A stretch of DNA of 6,626 nucleotides from contig CACXDF010000169.1 in NCBI GenBank assembly GCA_902766325.1, positions 1 through 6,626 of the forward strand, in the 5' to 3' direction. A program made the position numbers and the translations under genes. Position 1 is the first letter of the stretch. Each line of letters opens with the position of its first letter. The stretch is from an uncultured Eubacteriales bacterium. Its GTDB lineage: Bacteria > Bacillota > Clostridia > Christensenellales > DTU072. Under the pieces are notes generated by a model. It had not been told where the DNA came from, searched no databases, and saw only the letters and a program-made list of their open reading frames with translations. Below, piece after piece: positions 6,442 through 6,626 of this stretch.

Positions 6442-6626
6442 CTATTCCCGGACGGGGACGGTCACGACCGTCCCTTTTATTTTTTCGACCCAGGAAGATA
6501 TTTTTTCGGGGGAGTATTCGTCGGGGACGGCGCGATAGGCTTTGCTCATCTTCGCGCCTTTTATGAGACCGCCTAAAACGGCGAAGAAAAATTTCGGTTT
6601 TTTCATGCCGCGGACGAATTTGCCCA
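6442..6626 (-). CDS. Unidentified protein, C-terminal 60 residues (5' partial, runs off right edge)
   Basis: On the minus strand a frame is open from the right edge to a TAG at 6444-6442. It ends with residues of the form KFVRGMKKPKFFFAVLGG, then MSKAYRAVPDEYSPEKIS, then SWVEKIKGTVVTVPVRE. The chain has amphipathic helix-like and strand-like parts and looks like genuine protein. An internal ATG at 6608-6606 has no Shine-Dalgarno-like sequence ahead of it, so the gene most likely begins outside the window. I cannot assign a family from this tail. It converges on the 506-residue gene, with 6 nt between the two stop codons, and its last codons encode the inverted repeat of the opposite-strand terminator. 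It is too short for codon statistics; confidence rests on protein-like composition and the well-placed convergent end. Confidence 0.6.
   Translation of the reverse strand, partial: GKFVRGMKKPKFFFAVLGGLIKGAKMSKAYRAVPDEYSPEKISSWVEKIKGTVVTVPVRE
6455..6485 (+). terminator. Rho-independent terminator for the + strand genes, inside the opposing CDS
   Basis: GGGACGGTC (6455-6463) pairs perfectly with GACCGTCCC (6466-6474), or as 8 bp with a CACG loop. It is followed by TTTTATTTTTT (6475-6485). It lies 19 nt after the stop at 6435. An outer pairing, AATAAAGGGA (6431-6440) with TCCCTTTTATT (6471-6481), gives 10 bp with one bulged T, so the region is A-rich on one side and T-rich on the other. The minus strand also shows a weak GGGA/TCCC hairpin (6437-6449) followed by TTTATT, so weak termination in the other direction is possible. 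Confidence 0.8.

Noticed and set aside
1..6626. Mobile element, toxin-antitoxin, CRISPR or defence system
   Set aside because: No terminal repeats, integrase or transposase motifs, spaced direct repeats, or small gene pairs were seen on either strand. The three genes fill almost the whole window.

Overview
The window holds the 3' part of one very large gene, a complete second gene right behind it on the same strand, and the 3' end of a third gene that converges on them. Nothing here is a phage, plasmid, insertion sequence, CRISPR array, tRNA or rRNA. The organism is most likely an uncultured clostridial-type member of the Bacillota. The basis is inference: modular surface protein architecture, the gene-2 family as I recall it, standard stop codons and intermediate GC. 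No marker gene settles the taxonomy.

Positions 1-4893 (+) encode at least 1,630 residues of a giant modular protein that is still open at the left edge. Its visible layout is: beta-rich bacterial Ig-like modules (about 1-1890); a run of MBG-like ('YDG/YG...GxY') beta modules (about 1891-4140); and a right-handed parallel beta-helix that ends the protein (about 4147-4881). Two of the MBG-like modules appear to be interrupted by foreign-looking domains. One carries a charged, largely alpha-helical insert of about 185 residues (2278-2832). The other carries a tandem pair of cysteine-rich zinc-ribbon-like units (3505-3786), the second of which has lost one cysteine. The protein looks like a secreted or cell-surface adhesin or carbohydrate-binding protein. 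It has no C-terminal membrane helix or sortase signal, so any signal peptide or anchor must lie upstream of the window.

Positions 4915-6435 (+) encode a 506-residue protein whose N-terminal two thirds resembles the glycoside hydrolase/deacetylase (beta/alpha)-barrel superfamily, followed by a beta-rich C-terminal region. It starts only 21 nt after the first gene's stop, in the same frame, so co-transcription is likely. It has no signal peptide and probably acts in the cytoplasm. A direct functional link with the surface protein cannot be shown from the sequence.

Positions 6442-6626 (-) are the last 60 codons of an unidentified gene entering from the right edge. The two convergent stop codons are 6 nt apart, and the terminator hairpin for the + strand genes (6455-6485) lies inside the C-terminal codons of this opposing gene. 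The most noteworthy observations are the two inserted domains in the giant protein; no clearly new multi-gene system is visible.
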